The notes beneath the pieces are model-generated. The model saw only the letters and a program-made list of their open reading frames with translations. It ran no database searches and had not been told where the DNA came from. Source: an uncultured Bacteroidota bacterium (lineage in GTDB: Bacteria > Bacteroidota > Bacteroidia > Chitinophagales > Chitinophagaceae). From it: a stretch of DNA of 52,244 nucleotides. A program made the translations under genes and the position numbers. The stretch spans positions 1 to 52,244 of the forward strand of contig CAIYUO010000015.1 in NCBI GenBank assembly GCA_903929425.1, in the 5' to 3' direction. Below are positions 17,401 to 26,593 of the stretch, piece after piece. Every line of letters begins with the position of its first letter. Positions within the stretch are counted from its first letter, which is position 1.

Positions 17401-18654
17401 TTATTTTAAACCAAACGCTTTTTTCACTTTTGCTACATAATCTAATTTTTCCCAGGTAAACAATTCAACTTTCATTGTTTTTGATTTACCATCTGGGCTT
17501 GTAAATGTTTTAGTAACTGTTTCGTTCTTGCGACCCATGTGACCATAAGCAGCAGTTTCACTATACATTGGGGTTCTTAACTTTAATCTTTGTTCAATAA
17601 AGTAAGGGCGCATATCAAATACACTTTCCACTAATTTACCAATTTGACCATCGGTTAATTTTACTTTAGCTGTACCATACGTATTTACGTTAATGGATGT
17701 TGGTTTAGCAACGCCAATGGCGTAAGATACTTGTACTAATACTTCACTAGCTACACCTGCAGCTACTAAGTTTTTAGCAATATGACGTGTTGCATAAGCT
17801 GCAGAACGGTCAACCTTACTTGGATCTTTTCCAGAGAAAGCACCACCACCGTGTGCACCTTTACCACCATAAGTATCCACAATAATTTTACGGCCAGTTA
17901 AACCAGTGTCACCGTGAGGACCACCAATTACAAACTTACCTGTAGGGTTAATATGATACTTAATATCCTTATTGAATAACTTAGCGTACTTCTTGTATTT
18001 AGCTTGTACTCTTGGAATCAAAATCTCAACAATATCCTTGTTGATTTTCGCTAACATCTTTCCTTCCTTATCAAAATCATCATGTTGTGTACTCACTACT
18101 ATCGCGTCAATTCTTACCGGCTCGTTTTTGTCGTTGTACTCTAAAGTCACCTGAGATTTTGCATCAGGACGCAAGTATTTAATCGCCTTGTTCTCTCTTC
18201 TTAAGGCAGCTAATTCAATTAAAATTTTGTGCGCTAAGTCCAAAGCCAATGGCATATAATCATCGGTCTCATTAGTTGCGTAACCAAACATCATACCTTG
18301 GTCACCAGCACCTTGCTCCTCTTTCTTTTTTCTATCAACACCTTGGTTAATATCAGCTGATTGTTCGTGGATAGCACTTAATACACCACAGCTATCCGCT
18401 TCAAACATATATTCACTTTTCGTGTAACCAATTTTCTTGATTACATCACGTGCAATTGTTTGAACGTCTAAATATGCTTTAGATTTAACCTCACCCGCCA
18501 AAATTACTTGACCAGTAGTAACTAAAGTTTCACATGCCACTTTTGATTGTGGATCAAATGCTAAAAAATTATCAATTAACGCATCAGATATCTGATCCGC
18601 TACTTTGTCTGGATGTCCTTCAGAAACACTCTCAGATGTAAATAAATAAGGCAT
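17401..18654 (-). CDS. metK: S-adenosylmethionine synthetase
   Basis: Makes S-adenosylmethionine from ATP and methionine. Hallmarks are [16 protein letters not shown] near the N-terminus, [23 protein letters not shown] and the P-loop-like [19 protein letters not shown]. The 417-residue length fits the Bacteroidota form, with a short insertion near [14 protein letters not shown]. It has its own promoter, which overlaps the end of the upstream DUF4270 gene, and its own terminator. No SAM riboswitch is visible in the 56-base leader. Confidence 0.97.
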   Translation of the reverse strand: MPYLFTSESVSEGHPDKVADQISDALIDNFLAFDPQSKVACETLVTTGQVILAGEVKSKAYLDVQTIARDVIKKIGYTKSEYMFEADSCGVLSAIHEQSADINQGVDRKKKEEQGAGDQGMMFGYATNETDDYMPLALDLAHKILIELAALRRENKAIKYLRPDAKSQVTLEYNDKNEPVRIDAIVVSTQHDDFDKEGKMLAKINKDIVEILIPRVQAKYKKYAKLFNKDIKYHINPTGKFVIGGPHGDTGLTGRKIIVDTYGGKGAHGGGAFSGKDPSKVDRSAAYATRHIAKNLVAAGVASEVLVQVSYAIGVAKPTSINVNTYGTAKVKLTDGQIGKLVESVFDMRPYFIEQRLKLRTPMYSETAAYGHMGRKNETVTKTFTSPDGKSKTMKVELFTWEKLDYVAKVKKAFGLK

Positions 18655-18685
18655 ATTGTATTATTTAGATGATTGTTGTAAAGTG

Positions 18686-18709
18686 CAAATATATTAATAA
18701 ATCAAATTC
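18686..18709 (-). promoter_or_regulatory. Promoter of metK
   Basis: Minus strand TATATTTG at 18686-18693 (exact -7 consensus) with TTTA about 20 bases upstream as the -33 element. The start codon is about 30 bases downstream. Confidence 0.5.
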
Positions 18710-18710
18710 A

Positions 18711-20186
18711 TTATAAATCAGAATAATAAACCTTTAAACGCATTCTAAATTTAGAATGGGACCCTCCACCAAGTCTTACTCGTCCTATAGCAGGACTATT
18801 GGCTAAATAACTTGAAATATAATCATTCCCACTGGTCAAATTATAAGGGTATTGCGGTACATATTTAATGGTTTCATTCACAGGCGCAATTAACCTTAGG
18901 TCAAAAATTGAATCCTTTCTGGAGACGATACCTTGCATGTATCTACTTAAATCAAAATTATAAGTAGCTACATTGTCATACCCTTGAATTGATTTGTAAA
19001 TTACCCTTCCTCCAAATCTTGCAAACTGAGTTGCATTTGCAGTTCCTTGGTAATCATTTGGCACATTTCTTAATAATTTAAAAGCACTATCATAAGCTCC
19101 TAAAAATAAATAAGAAGGGGCTGTCCATTTAGATTCTAAACTACTAGGTGCAGTCGTAGGTACTTGCTCTGCTATTAATTCGGCACGATGAATAATTTTA
19201 TTAGCAAAATTTTTCAGACCAGGTATTTTAATTTTAACTAAAGTACCCGGACTTGTTTGCACATATACTAAAGAGTCCTTTGCAACACCAATATGTTTGC
19301 TAACTTCTGAAGCTGTCCGATTTCGCTTTACAAAATTGGCATAACCATTACCATAAGTACTAAATTTAAAATAATCAACAACTGTATCTCTTGCACCAGT
19401 TACGGTTGTTGAATTTGTTTTATAATATAAAGCAAGTTTAGTATTTGTGTCTGTCAAACTAATTCTCACCAATACATTATTATTACTAGACGCACTTGCT
19501 GTTAATGCAAAACCAGGAAAATATTTACGAAGTGTCGTATCGGTTTTGTATGCGGTTGTTGAATCAAAGGTTTTAAGGAACAGATCCGTAAAGGTTTTGT
19601 TCAAGGGAATTCTTATTTGGTTTTTTGCAGCTTCATACCTATTAATGACTGAATCTTGCACTCGTGAAAAATTCAAGGTGTAAGGATTTGCCATTGTTAC
19701 ATCAGATTGTATATTATATGCTTCAGGATAATTGCTTGCATATATAGAGTCAATGTTTAATGGTGTTGATGCACTAATTCTTTTCAAGTTTAAAGTGACT
19801 GGATTTGTAGAGTCGCCGTAAAACCCTTTATAAGAAAGTATCAAAACTGCAGAATCCACAACAAGACTGTCTTTACTGCCTCTCGTATAATATGGAAAAT
19901 AGGAAGGTTTTAACTGAAAAAACATATTAGCTGTAGTAGAACCAAAAATAGGGTCATTGGTAATACTACCTACGACATAATCATCTGACCCATAAAATTT
20001 TGTTGAATCGAGACGATCAGCCGTTTCAGTTTCAACTACTAAAATGGTATCCTTCGTGTTGTAAGAATCCATTGATGGTAGTAATCCTAAACCTAATTCA
20101 GTAGTCCCAATTCGAGTACACGCTGAAAAGAGAAAACCTATAAATATAGTAACCGATATACTTCTCACAATATTATTTGCTGCCAT
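18711..20186 (-). CDS. DUF4270 family lipoprotein
   Basis: A 491-residue exported protein with an N-terminal hydrophobic segment ending in a lipobox-like FLFSAC (Cys near residue 23), so probably an outer-membrane lipoprotein. The body begins with the DUF4270 pattern TELGLGLLPSMDSYNTKDT and SDDYVVGSITNDPIFGSTTANMFFQL. The rest is beta-rich and serine/threonine-rich. The family is confined to Bacteroidota, commonly sits next to a GT5-type gene as here, and has no established function. The gene starts 14 bases after the GT5 stop, so the two share a transcript. Confidence 0.82.
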   Translation of the reverse strand: MAANNIVRSISVTIFIGFLFSACTRIGTTELGLGLLPSMDSYNTKDTILVVETETADRLDSTKFYGSDDYVVGSITNDPIFGSTTANMFFQLKPSYFPYYTRGSKDSLVVDSAVLILSYKGFYGDSTNPVTLNLKRISASTPLNIDSIYASNYPEAYNIQSDVTMANPYTLNFSRVQDSVINRYEAAKNQIRIPLNKTFTDLFLKTFDSTTAYKTDTTLRKYFPGFALTASASSNNNVLVRISLTDTNTKLALYYKTNSTTVTGARDTVVDYFKFSTYGNGYANFVKRNRTASEVSKHIGVAKDSLVYVQTSPGTLVKIKIPGLKNFANKIIHRAELIAEQVPTTAPSSLESKWTAPSYLFLGAYDSAFKLLRNVPNDYQGTANATQFARFGGRVIYKSIQGYDNVATYNFDLSRYMQGIVSRKDSIFDLRLIAPVNETIKYVPQYPYNLTSGNDYISSYLANSPAIGRVRLGGGSHSKFRMRLKVYYSDL

Positions 20187-20200
20187 GAATTAATTTGTCT

Positions 20201-21019
20201 TTACTTGCCTGCAAGTTCGTTGTATAAATCTAAATACTCTGTTAAATCAGAATCCCAGCCATTAAAAGGAACTACTTTTTTCCCTTTTACGGTTGAAAAA
20301 TCAGCTATTAATTTTTTCTCAATGGTGTCCGATCCAAATGTGATTGCATCTGCATAGGTAGCACCACCTCTGAACATGGCTGCATTGTTTAAATCCTTAA
20401 ATGATTCAAGATCCTTGTCTTTTATATTAGCATTTATCAAAGCTTTTGATAAAAAATCCTTACCCAATTTTTCTTCAAATGTATTAGCACCTATTGTGAA
20501 TATTACTTTTGAATTTGCAAAAACGGGTTCTTTTTTAAATGCCGTTTTAATATATGCAGGAATTAACCCAGTCATCCAACCACTACAATGAATTACATCT
20601 GGAGGCCAGCCAAATTTTTTGACAGTTTCAAGTGCGCCCCTACAAAAAAATATGGTTCTCATTGCATTGTCATCAAACCAAGTCTCATTTTCGTCATGGA
20701 AAATTTGCTTACGCTTGAAAAAATCTTCATTCTCTAAAAAATAAACCTGAAGCCTTGCGTTTGGTAATGAAGCAACCTTAATTTGAAGTGGATAATCATC
20801 ACCATCCACCTGAACATTAATACCTGAAAGTCTTACGACTTCATGTAAACGATGTCTTCTTTCGTTAATTACACCAAATCGAGGCATAATGCAACGAACT
20901 TCTAATCCGCTATCATTACTTTTAATTGCCAATTTGTTAATTAGCTCTGCAAACTCTGTCAACTCTAAATAAGGAGACATTTCTGTAGCTATGTATAATA
21001 TTCGTTTTTTTTCAGACAT
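20201..21019 (-). CDS. Short GT5-type (starch/glycogen synthase N-terminal domain) protein
   Basis: A 272-residue protein matching only the N-terminal half of glycogen/starch synthases: RILYIATEMSPYLELTEFAELINKL parallels the ADP-glucose-binding start, and PDVIHCSGWMTGLIPAYIKT parallels the HxHDW region. The C-terminal GT1-type domain that completes the active site is missing, and the K-x-G-G-like motif is altered to EMSPYLELTEFAE. It may be non-catalytic or act with a partner. Bacteroidota commonly annotate this short form as glycogen synthase. It is first in a two-gene transcript with the DUF4270 gene. Confidence 0.72.
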   Translation of the reverse strand: MSEKKRILYIATEMSPYLELTEFAELINKLAIKSNDSGLEVRCIMPRFGVINERRHRLHEVVRLSGINVQVDGDDYPLQIKVASLPNARLQVYFLENEDFFKRKQIFHDENETWFDDNAMRTIFFCRGALETVKKFGWPPDVIHCSGWMTGLIPAYIKTAFKKEPVFANSKVIFTIGANTFEEKLGKDFLSKALINANIKDKDLESFKDLNNAAMFRGGATYADAITFGSDTIEKKLIADFSTVKGKKVVPFNGWDSDLTEYLDLYNELAGK

Positions 21020-21057
21020 TCCTTTTTGGGTTTAACTCAGAACCATCATTGAGTCTG

Positions 21058-21089
21058 CGAAGGTACGAAATGCTACTCACATTAAGAAA
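21058..21089 (-). promoter_or_regulatory. Promoter of the GT5-DUF4270 transcript
   Basis: Minus strand TACCTTCG at 21058-21065 (the -7 TAnnTTCG variant) with TTTC 20 bases upstream as the -33 element. Confidence 0.45.
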
Positions 21090-21093
21090 CGAC

Positions 21094-21122
21094 AAAAAAA
21101 GGGCAAGAAATCAAGCCTTTTT
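21094..21122. terminator. Terminator-like hairpin in a divergent promoter region
   Basis: AAAAAGGGC and GCCTTTTT arms with a 10-base loop and one bulged G, flanked by A and T tracts. It lies between two genes that start away from each other, where a terminator is not expected. Confidence 0.4.
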
Positions 21123-21177
21123 ACCAAATTAATAAGACAATAGGTCGTAAATTGCGTTGTATTAAAAACGAACAATA

Positions 21178-22158
21178 ATGGGTAAATTTCTGAAAATAGC
21201 TTTCTTTTTACTCATTGGCATATTATTGATTTGGTGGAGTTTACACCAAATTCCCCCTCAGGAATGGGCTAAATTCACAACAGCACTAAAAACTACAAAT
21301 TATTGGATTTTAATACCCGTTTCCATAATTCTTGCCTTTTCGCATTTACTAAGGGCGCTTAGATGGAGGCTCATAATGGAGCCCTTAGGATACAAGCCTT
21401 CCCTTACGAATGCCTTCTTGGCCGTACTCATCGGATACCTAGCCAATTTAGCAGTGCCTCGTTTAGGCGAGGTTTTAAAATGCAGTATTATCGCAAAGTA
21501 TGAAAAAGTACCTGCCGATAAAATCGTGGGTACTATAGTAGCTGAGCGTGCTTTTGATGTTCTTAGTTTATGCATAGTGTTTTTATTAGCGCTTGTATTG
21601 CAGTTTAATGTTGTTGAGGGTGGTTGGAAGCAATTAGTGTCTTTAAAATCTCAAAATTCCTCAGCCGATAGCAATCAATACATTTTATATATACTCATTG
21701 GAATAGCTGCCATAATGCTCATTGGTTTTTTTATTTTCCGATCCAAGTTGCAAAAAACATTTGCAAGTATTAAAAATATTTTAAAAGGAATTTGGGAAGG
21801 AGTCATGAGTGCTACCAAATTAAAAAAACATAATTTATTTTTCCTTTATTCATTTGGTATTTGGTTCTTGTATTTGTTAGCAACTTATATTGGCTTAATG
21901 GCTACTGAAGGCACCGCTAGCTCATTTGCTACAGCCATAAGTTGTTTAGCATACGCAAGTGTTGGCATGATCATCACTCCCGGAGGAATTGGGGCTTATG
22001 CTTATTTAATGGCAAAAGTGTTATCATTAAACGGAATTGAATACACATTAGGTTTAGCAAACGGTACAATACAATGGTTTGCTCAATTTTTAATCATTAT
22101 TGTACTGGGGGGATTAAGTTTAATCATATTACCTATTATCAATAAACAAGTCAAATAA
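21178..22158 (+). CDS. Flippase-like membrane protein (lysylphosphatidylglycerol synthase TM-region family)
   Basis: A 326-residue polytopic inner-membrane protein of the UPF0104 / LPG_synthase_TM family, with about eight helices. Recognisable parts are the first helix (FLKIAFFLLIGILLIWWSL), the conserved LLRALRWRLIMEPLG, PRLGEVLKCSIIAKYE and IVAERAFDVLSL, and the later TPGGIGAYAYL. Relatives are proposed lipid transporters or flippases, or the membrane part of MprF. No lysyl transferase domain is present. The stop is followed after one base by the rfaE2 ATG, so the run 21178-26370 is likely one transcript. Confidence 0.85.
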   Translation: MGKFLKIAFFLLIGILLIWWSLHQIPPQEWAKFTTALKTTNYWILIPVSIILAFSHLLRALRWRLIMEPLGYKPSLTNAFLAVLIGYLANLAVPRLGEVLKCSIIAKYEKVPADKIVGTIVAERAFDVLSLCIVFLLALVLQFNVVEGGWKQLVSLKSQNSSADSNQYILYILIGIAAIMLIGFFIFRSKLQKTFASIKNILKGIWEGVMSATKLKKHNLFFLYSFGIWFLYLLATYIGLMATEGTASSFATAISCLAYASVGMIITPGGIGAYAYLMAKVLSLNGIEYTLGLANGTIQWFAQFLIIIVLGGLSLIILPIINKQVK

Positions 22159-22159
22159 C

Positions 22160-22648
22160 ATGAGATTTGTAGAAGGCATACCCGAAAAAATAATGACCAT
22201 TCAAGAAGCAAGGGCCAGGATAAGTGCATGGAAAGTATTAGGCAAAACGGTTGCATTCACCAATGGTTGTTTTGACATTTTACACCCAGGTCATTTATAC
22301 TCAATTGGTCAAGCTGCTAAGGAAGCCGATTATTTAATAGTTGGGCTTAATAGTGATGCAAGTGTTAAACGATTGAAAGGTCCCGAACGTCCGATAAATT
22401 CAACAGAGAGTCGTGCATTAGTTATTGCTAATTTAGTTTTAGTAGATGCTGTTGTAGTTTTTGAAGAAGACACACCATATGAATTAATTACAACCTTATT
22501 ACCTGATATATTAGTGAAGGGAGGCGACTACACCATTGAAACAATTGTAGGTGCTAAAGAAGTAATTGCAAATGGAGGAAAAGTAATCATCAATCCTATT
22601 GTTGATGGTTTTTCAACAACAAATATTATAGAAAAAATTAAAAAATAA
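22160..22648 (+). CDS. rfaE2: D-glycero-beta-D-manno-heptose 1-phosphate adenylyltransferase
   Basis: Cytidylyltransferase-fold enzyme that activates heptose-1-phosphate with ATP for LPS core synthesis. Motifs are FTNGCFDILHPGHLYSI (the HxGH nucleotide motif is HPGH), GLNSDASVKRLKGPERPI, LPDILVKGGDYTIETIVGA and the GFSTTNIIEKI ending. The 162-residue stand-alone domain is normal where HldE is split. No kinase half (RfaE1) is adjacent. One base separates it from the upstream gene and two bases from the next. Confidence 0.93.
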   Translation: MRFVEGIPEKIMTIQEARARISAWKVLGKTVAFTNGCFDILHPGHLYSIGQAAKEADYLIVGLNSDASVKRLKGPERPINSTESRALVIANLVLVDAVVVFEEDTPYELITTLLPDILVKGGDYTIETIVGAKEVIANGGKVIINPIVDGFSTTNIIEKIKK

Positions 22649-22650
22649 GC

Positions 22651-24174
22651 ATGGAATTTTTAAAGCAATTGAATTTAAAGAAACAAAACGAAGGAACTTC
22701 AACAGGAACTGCAGTCGTTGCAAGTAATGGAACATTCATTTCCAGCCATTCCCCTGTTGATGGAAACTTAATAGGTGATGTTAATACAACTGACAAAGAA
22801 GCCTATGAAAAAGTAATTAGTACTGCTTCAGCTGCTTTTTTGGAATGGCGAAAATGGCCGGCTCCTAAAAGAGGTGAAGTGGTTCGACAATTAGGCGAAG
22901 CCTTAAGAGCAGAAAAAAATGCTTTAGGTCAATTAGTGAGTTATGAAATGGGTAAAAGCTTACAGGAAGGTTTAGGGGAAGTACAAGAAATGATTGACAT
23001 ATGTGATTTTGCAGTAGGATTATCCCGACAATTATACGGTTTAACTATGCATAGTGAGAGACCATCGCATAGAATGTATGAACAATGGCATCCCATGGGT
23101 ATTGTTGGAATAATTTCTGCTTTTAATTTTCCTGTAGCCGTTTGGAGTTGGAATGCTGCATTAGCGTGGGTATGTGGAAACGTAACTGTTTGGAAGCCTA
23201 GTGAAAAAACCCCTTTATGTGGTAATGCTGTGCAAAATATTGTTGCAAAAGTATTTGCTGATAACAATGTACCTGAAGGTGTAAATAATTTAATTCAAGG
23301 AGGTCGTGAAGTTGGAGAGTGGATGAGCAATGACACACGTATACCATTGGTTTCTGCTACAGGATCAACTAGAATGGGCAAAGAATTAAATAAAGCAGTA
23401 GCGGGAAGATTAGGAAAAACCATTTTAGAACTGGGTGGAAATAATGCCATTATCATTACTGAAAATGCTGATTTAGACATGTCATTAATTGGCGCCGTAT
23501 TTGGAGCCGTTGGAACTGCAGGTCAAAGATGTACTAGTACAAGACGTTTAATTATTCATGAAAATGTTTATGATCGTTTCGTTGAAAAACTGACAAAGGC
23601 CTATCAACAAATAAAAATTGGCGATCCATTAGATGCAAATAATCATATGGGGCCATTAATTGATAAAGATGCTGTGAAATTATATTTACAAAGCATTGAG
23701 GCATGTAAAAAAGAAGGTGGCAAATTCTTAGTGGAGGGTGGTGTCATTGAAGGCAAAGGATTTGAAAGTGGTTGTTATGTAAAACCATGTATTGCAGAAG
23801 CAAAGCCAAACTATGCAATTGTACAACATGAAACCTTCGCTCCTATTTTATATGTCATGAAATATAAAACCATAGAGGAAGCTATTGACATTCAAAATAA
23901 TGTACCTCAAGGATTGTCGTCTGCAATAATGACATTGAATATGAGGGAATCTGAACTATTCTTGTCTGCACAAGGAAGTGATTGTGGAATTGCAAATGTA
24001 AATATTGGAACAAGTGGCGCAGAAATAGGTGGTGCATTTGGAGGAGAGAAAGAAACAGGTGGTGGTAGAGAAAGTGGAAGTGATGCTTGGAAAGCTTATA
24101 TGCGACGTCAAACCAATACCATTAATTGGAGTAACACTTTACCACTCGCACAAGGCATTAAATTTGATCTTTAG
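22651..24174 (+). CDS. Aldehyde dehydrogenase, ALDH7 (alpha-aminoadipic semialdehyde dehydrogenase) type
   Basis: NAD-dependent oxidation of an aldehyde to an acid. The 507 residues match the ALDH7A1/antiquitin group, which oxidises aminoadipic semialdehyde in lysine breakdown. Catalytic residues are Cys294 in GTAGQRCTSTRR and Glu260 in LELGGNN. The NAD-binding GSTRMGKE and ISAFNFPVAVWSWN motifs are present. The family-typical C-terminus with GGEKETGGGRESGSDAWKAYMRRQT is intact. Lysine 6-dehydrogenase or saccharopine genes are not nearby, so the pathway is inferred from the family only. Confidence 0.88.
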   Translation: MEFLKQLNLKKQNEGTSTGTAVVASNGTFISSHSPVDGNLIGDVNTTDKEAYEKVISTASAAFLEWRKWPAPKRGEVVRQLGEALRAEKNALGQLVSYEMGKSLQEGLGEVQEMIDICDFAVGLSRQLYGLTMHSERPSHRMYEQWHPMGIVGIISAFNFPVAVWSWNAALAWVCGNVTVWKPSEKTPLCGNAVQNIVAKVFADNNVPEGVNNLIQGGREVGEWMSNDTRIPLVSATGSTRMGKELNKAVAGRLGKTILELGGNNAIIITENADLDMSLIGAVFGAVGTAGQRCTSTRRLIIHENVYDRFVEKLTKAYQQIKIGDPLDANNHMGPLIDKDAVKLYLQSIEACKKEGGKFLVEGGVIEGKGFESGCYVKPCIAEAKPNYAIVQHETFAPILYVMKYKTIEEAIDIQNNVPQGLSSAIMTLNMRESELFLSAQGSDCGIANVNIGTSGAEIGGAFGGEKETGGGRESGSDAWKAYMRRQTNTINWSNTLPLAQGIKFDL

Positions 24175-24178
24175 TTTT

Positions 24179-25852
24179 ATGAAGCGTTTATTAATTTTTG
24201 GAATTTTATTTTTTATTCGTTTGTTTGTTAGCGCACAAACAAATGTGTCTAATATAAATTGGCATTGGAAGGATTATGATAAGGATACTGTTCATGGTAT
24301 TAGCCTACAACAAGCATATCAATACCTACAAGGCATCAATAATAAACCAACTCCAGTAATAGTAGCCATCATGGATGGCGGAGTGGATACTATGCAAATT
24401 GATTTGAAAAATATACTTTGGACAAACCCTAAAGAAATTCCTAACAATGGTATTGACGATGATAAAAATGGATATACCGACGATGTTCATGGATGGAATT
24501 TTTTAGGTGGCAAAGATGGCCAAAATATTGACAAAGCCGCTGATGAGAAATCTAGGATATACCACAGATTCAAATCTCAGTTTGAAAATATCACTAACAT
24601 CAATGAATTAAAAACGGAGATTCAAAAAAATCAATACCTAGTATGGAAACAAGCAGCTGATGAAATTGAATTTACGGAAGAAGAGGCAGGTAAACTTCAG
24701 TATATAAAAATGGCAGCAAATGCACTTCAGAAATTAGGCAAAATAATCATTAAAGAAATGAATGATTCTAATTTTACCATTCAAACGCTGGAACCATTTC
24801 AACCATTAGGTCGCACAACGTTGGATGCTAAGTTAGCCTTTATAAGAACTGCTCAAATTATGGGTATTGAAAAAGAATCCCCATACACCGAAGTAATTAA
24901 TGATTTAAACGAATACATTGAAGGTAAAGACAAATCGGCTAAAGCAAAATCAACACCACCTGAAAATATAAGGGCTCGTATCATTAAAGATAACTATGAG
25001 AATTTAGCAGATAAATTTTATGGCAATAACGATATTACAGGTCCTGGTGCCAAACACGGAACACATGTGGCAGGTTTAGTAGCGAGTATACCTGATAGTA
25101 GTTGGAAAGTGAATACATTATATCCTGCCATACAAATTATGGGTATACGTGTAGTTCCCAACGGAGATGAATATGATAAGGATGTTGCATTAGGAATTAG
25201 ATACGCAGTTGACAATGGAGCTAAAATTATTAACATGAGTTTTGGCAAATCTTATTCACCCGAACAAATTTGGGTGGATAGTGCTATTCGCTATGCAGCA
25301 AGCAAGGATGTTTTAATTGTTCATGCAGCTGGAAATGAATATTATGACTTAAATGTAAAACCTGTTTATCCAAATCCCTACTCCACTTTTTTAAAGGATA
25401 CTGCAAAAAATGTAATTACAGTTGCAGCAAGTAGTGATTTTTTTATCAATGGTACCCTATTAACTGACTTCAGTAATTTTGGTCCTGCAATTGTTGACGT
25501 ACTTTCACCAGGTGAAAAAATTTACTCAACCATACCAGGTGCTAACAACCATGGGTTTTTGCAAGGAACGAGTATGGCCGCTCCCATTGTTAGTCATATT
25601 GCAGCAATGATTCGATCCTATTATCCGACCCTTTCAGCAGTTGATGTAAAAAATATAATTAAACAAAGTGTTTGGAAACCAAATGACCCAGACTTTAGTT
25701 ATGACATTCCTCAAAAAGAAGATACCAAAAGTTTGCTTGAAGTTGCTTCAGCTGGGGGAATTGTAAATGCCGCAAAAGCCATTCAAATTGCCGATATTTT
25801 TAATAGTCAAAAGGCATCTAATAAATCAAAAAATAAATCACACAATAAATAA
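24179..25852 (+). CDS. Secreted S8 (subtilisin-like) serine protease
   Basis: A 557-residue exported protease. The start is the ATG at 24179, which gives a clean signal peptide (MKRLLIFGILFFIRLFVSA); the frame remains open upstream inside the aldehyde dehydrogenase gene but makes no sense there. The catalytic triad is Asp66 in VAIMDGGVD, His293 in HGTHVAGL and Ser465 in GTSMAAPIVSH, with the oxyanion Asn386 in AAGNEY. An insertion of about 200 charged residues separates Asp and His, a layout common in Bacteroidota S8 peptidases. The C-terminus is a lysine/serine/asparagine tail with no type IX sorting domain, so it is likely periplasmic or surface retained by other means. Confidence 0.9.
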   Translation: MKRLLIFGILFFIRLFVSAQTNVSNINWHWKDYDKDTVHGISLQQAYQYLQGINNKPTPVIVAIMDGGVDTMQIDLKNILWTNPKEIPNNGIDDDKNGYTDDVHGWNFLGGKDGQNIDKAADEKSRIYHRFKSQFENITNINELKTEIQKNQYLVWKQAADEIEFTEEEAGKLQYIKMAANALQKLGKIIIKEMNDSNFTIQTLEPFQPLGRTTLDAKLAFIRTAQIMGIEKESPYTEVINDLNEYIEGKDKSAKAKSTPPENIRARIIKDNYENLADKFYGNNDITGPGAKHGTHVAGLVASIPDSSWKVNTLYPAIQIMGIRVVPNGDEYDKDVALGIRYAVDNGAKIINMSFGKSYSPEQIWVDSAIRYAASKDVLIVHAAGNEYYDLNVKPVYPNPYSTFLKDTAKNVITVAASSDFFINGTLLTDFSNFGPAIVDVLSPGEKIYSTIPGANNHGFLQGTSMAAPIVSHIAAMIRSYYPTLSAVDVKNIIKQSVWKPNDPDFSYDIPQKEDTKSLLEVASAGGIVNAAKAIQIADIFNSQKASNKSKNKSHNK

Positions 25853-25857
25853 TAAAT

Positions 25858-26370
25858 ATGTCTAGACCCAGCACAACCGAATATGGTAGTTTTTACCAAA
25901 CATACATTAACTACACCAGTGGAAAAGACTATAGCATTTTATTGCAACAATATAATGACCGTATTATTGATTTTTGGGCTGCTATCCCATTAGAAAAAAT
26001 AAACTATGCTTATGGTCCTGATAAATGGACAATTAAGCAAATGTTTCAACATGTAATTGATACCGAAAGAATATTTGCTTACCGTGCACTTGCCATAGCA
26101 AGAAAAGAACCCAATGCTATAGCTGGATTTGACGAGAACGAATACGCAAAAAATGGAACAGCCTCCAATAGAAATTGGAAGGATATGTTAGTTGAATGGC
26201 GCGTTGTTAGACAGTCTACCAATATATTGTTTGCCTCTTTCACCGATGATCAAATAAAAAGCATGGGTACGGCAAGCAACAATCCAATGTCAGTAAATGC
26301 ATTAGGTTTTATTATTTTTGGACATGCTTTACACCATTTGCATATTTTGAAAGAGCGATACGAGATATGA
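25858..26370 (+). CDS. DinB family protein
   Basis: A 170-residue four-helix-bundle protein of the DinB-like superfamily. A metal site is suggested by His in TIKQMFQHVIDTERIF and the paired histidines in GHALHHLHILKERY at the C-terminus, the usual three-histidine pattern. Relatives include bacillithiol- and mycothiol-dependent transferases, but the partner thiol and substrate are unknown here. It starts five bases after the protease stop, probably as the last gene of this transcript. It ends in TGA, a true stop in the expected place, which is useful for judging the TGA in lepB. Confidence 0.85.
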   Translation: MSRPSTTEYGSFYQTYINYTSGKDYSILLQQYNDRIIDFWAAIPLEKINYAYGPDKWTIKQMFQHVIDTERIFAYRALAIARKEPNAIAGFDENEYAKNGTASNRNWKDMLVEWRVVRQSTNILFASFTDDQIKSMGTASNNPMSVNALGFIIFGHALHHLHILKERYEI

Positions 26371-26421
26371 TAATTGAAATCAGACAAAGTCTGATTGAAG
26401 AATTCAAAAAATTCAAACTAA

Positions 26422-26459
26422 AAATAAAATTCCCTAACAAAATTTAGGGAATTTTATTT
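26422..26459. terminator. 16-bp hairpin of element copy 1, possible bidirectional terminator
   Basis: Arms AAATAAAATTCCCTAA and its exact complement with a 6-base loop, 52 bases after the dinB stop. The T tract is short and interrupted on the plus strand. Confidence 0.5.
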
Positions 26460-26554
26460 ACCTGTCGGTAGTTCTTATTTTTTGAAAAAGAAATTAAGTG
26501 ATAAAGATATAATCAGACGATGTCTGATTGAAGAATTCAAAAAATACTCATTAA

Positions 26555-26593
26555 AAAAATTAACCCCTAACAATAAATTAGGGGTTAATTTTT
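26555..26593. terminator. 16-bp hairpin of element copy 2, possible bidirectional terminator
   Basis: Arms AAAAATTAACCCCTAA and its exact complement with a 7-base loop. On the minus strand it is followed by a run of seven T residues, suitable for ending the yceI transcript. Confidence 0.55.

Noticed and set aside
24029..24178. Upstream extension of the S8 protease gene
   Set aside because: It lies inside the aldehyde dehydrogenase gene in another frame, and the Met at 24179 begins a proper signal peptide.
25800..25852. Type IX sorting domain at the end of the S8 protease
   Set aside because: The C-terminus is a lysine/serine/asparagine tail without the beta-sandwich pattern of sorting domains.
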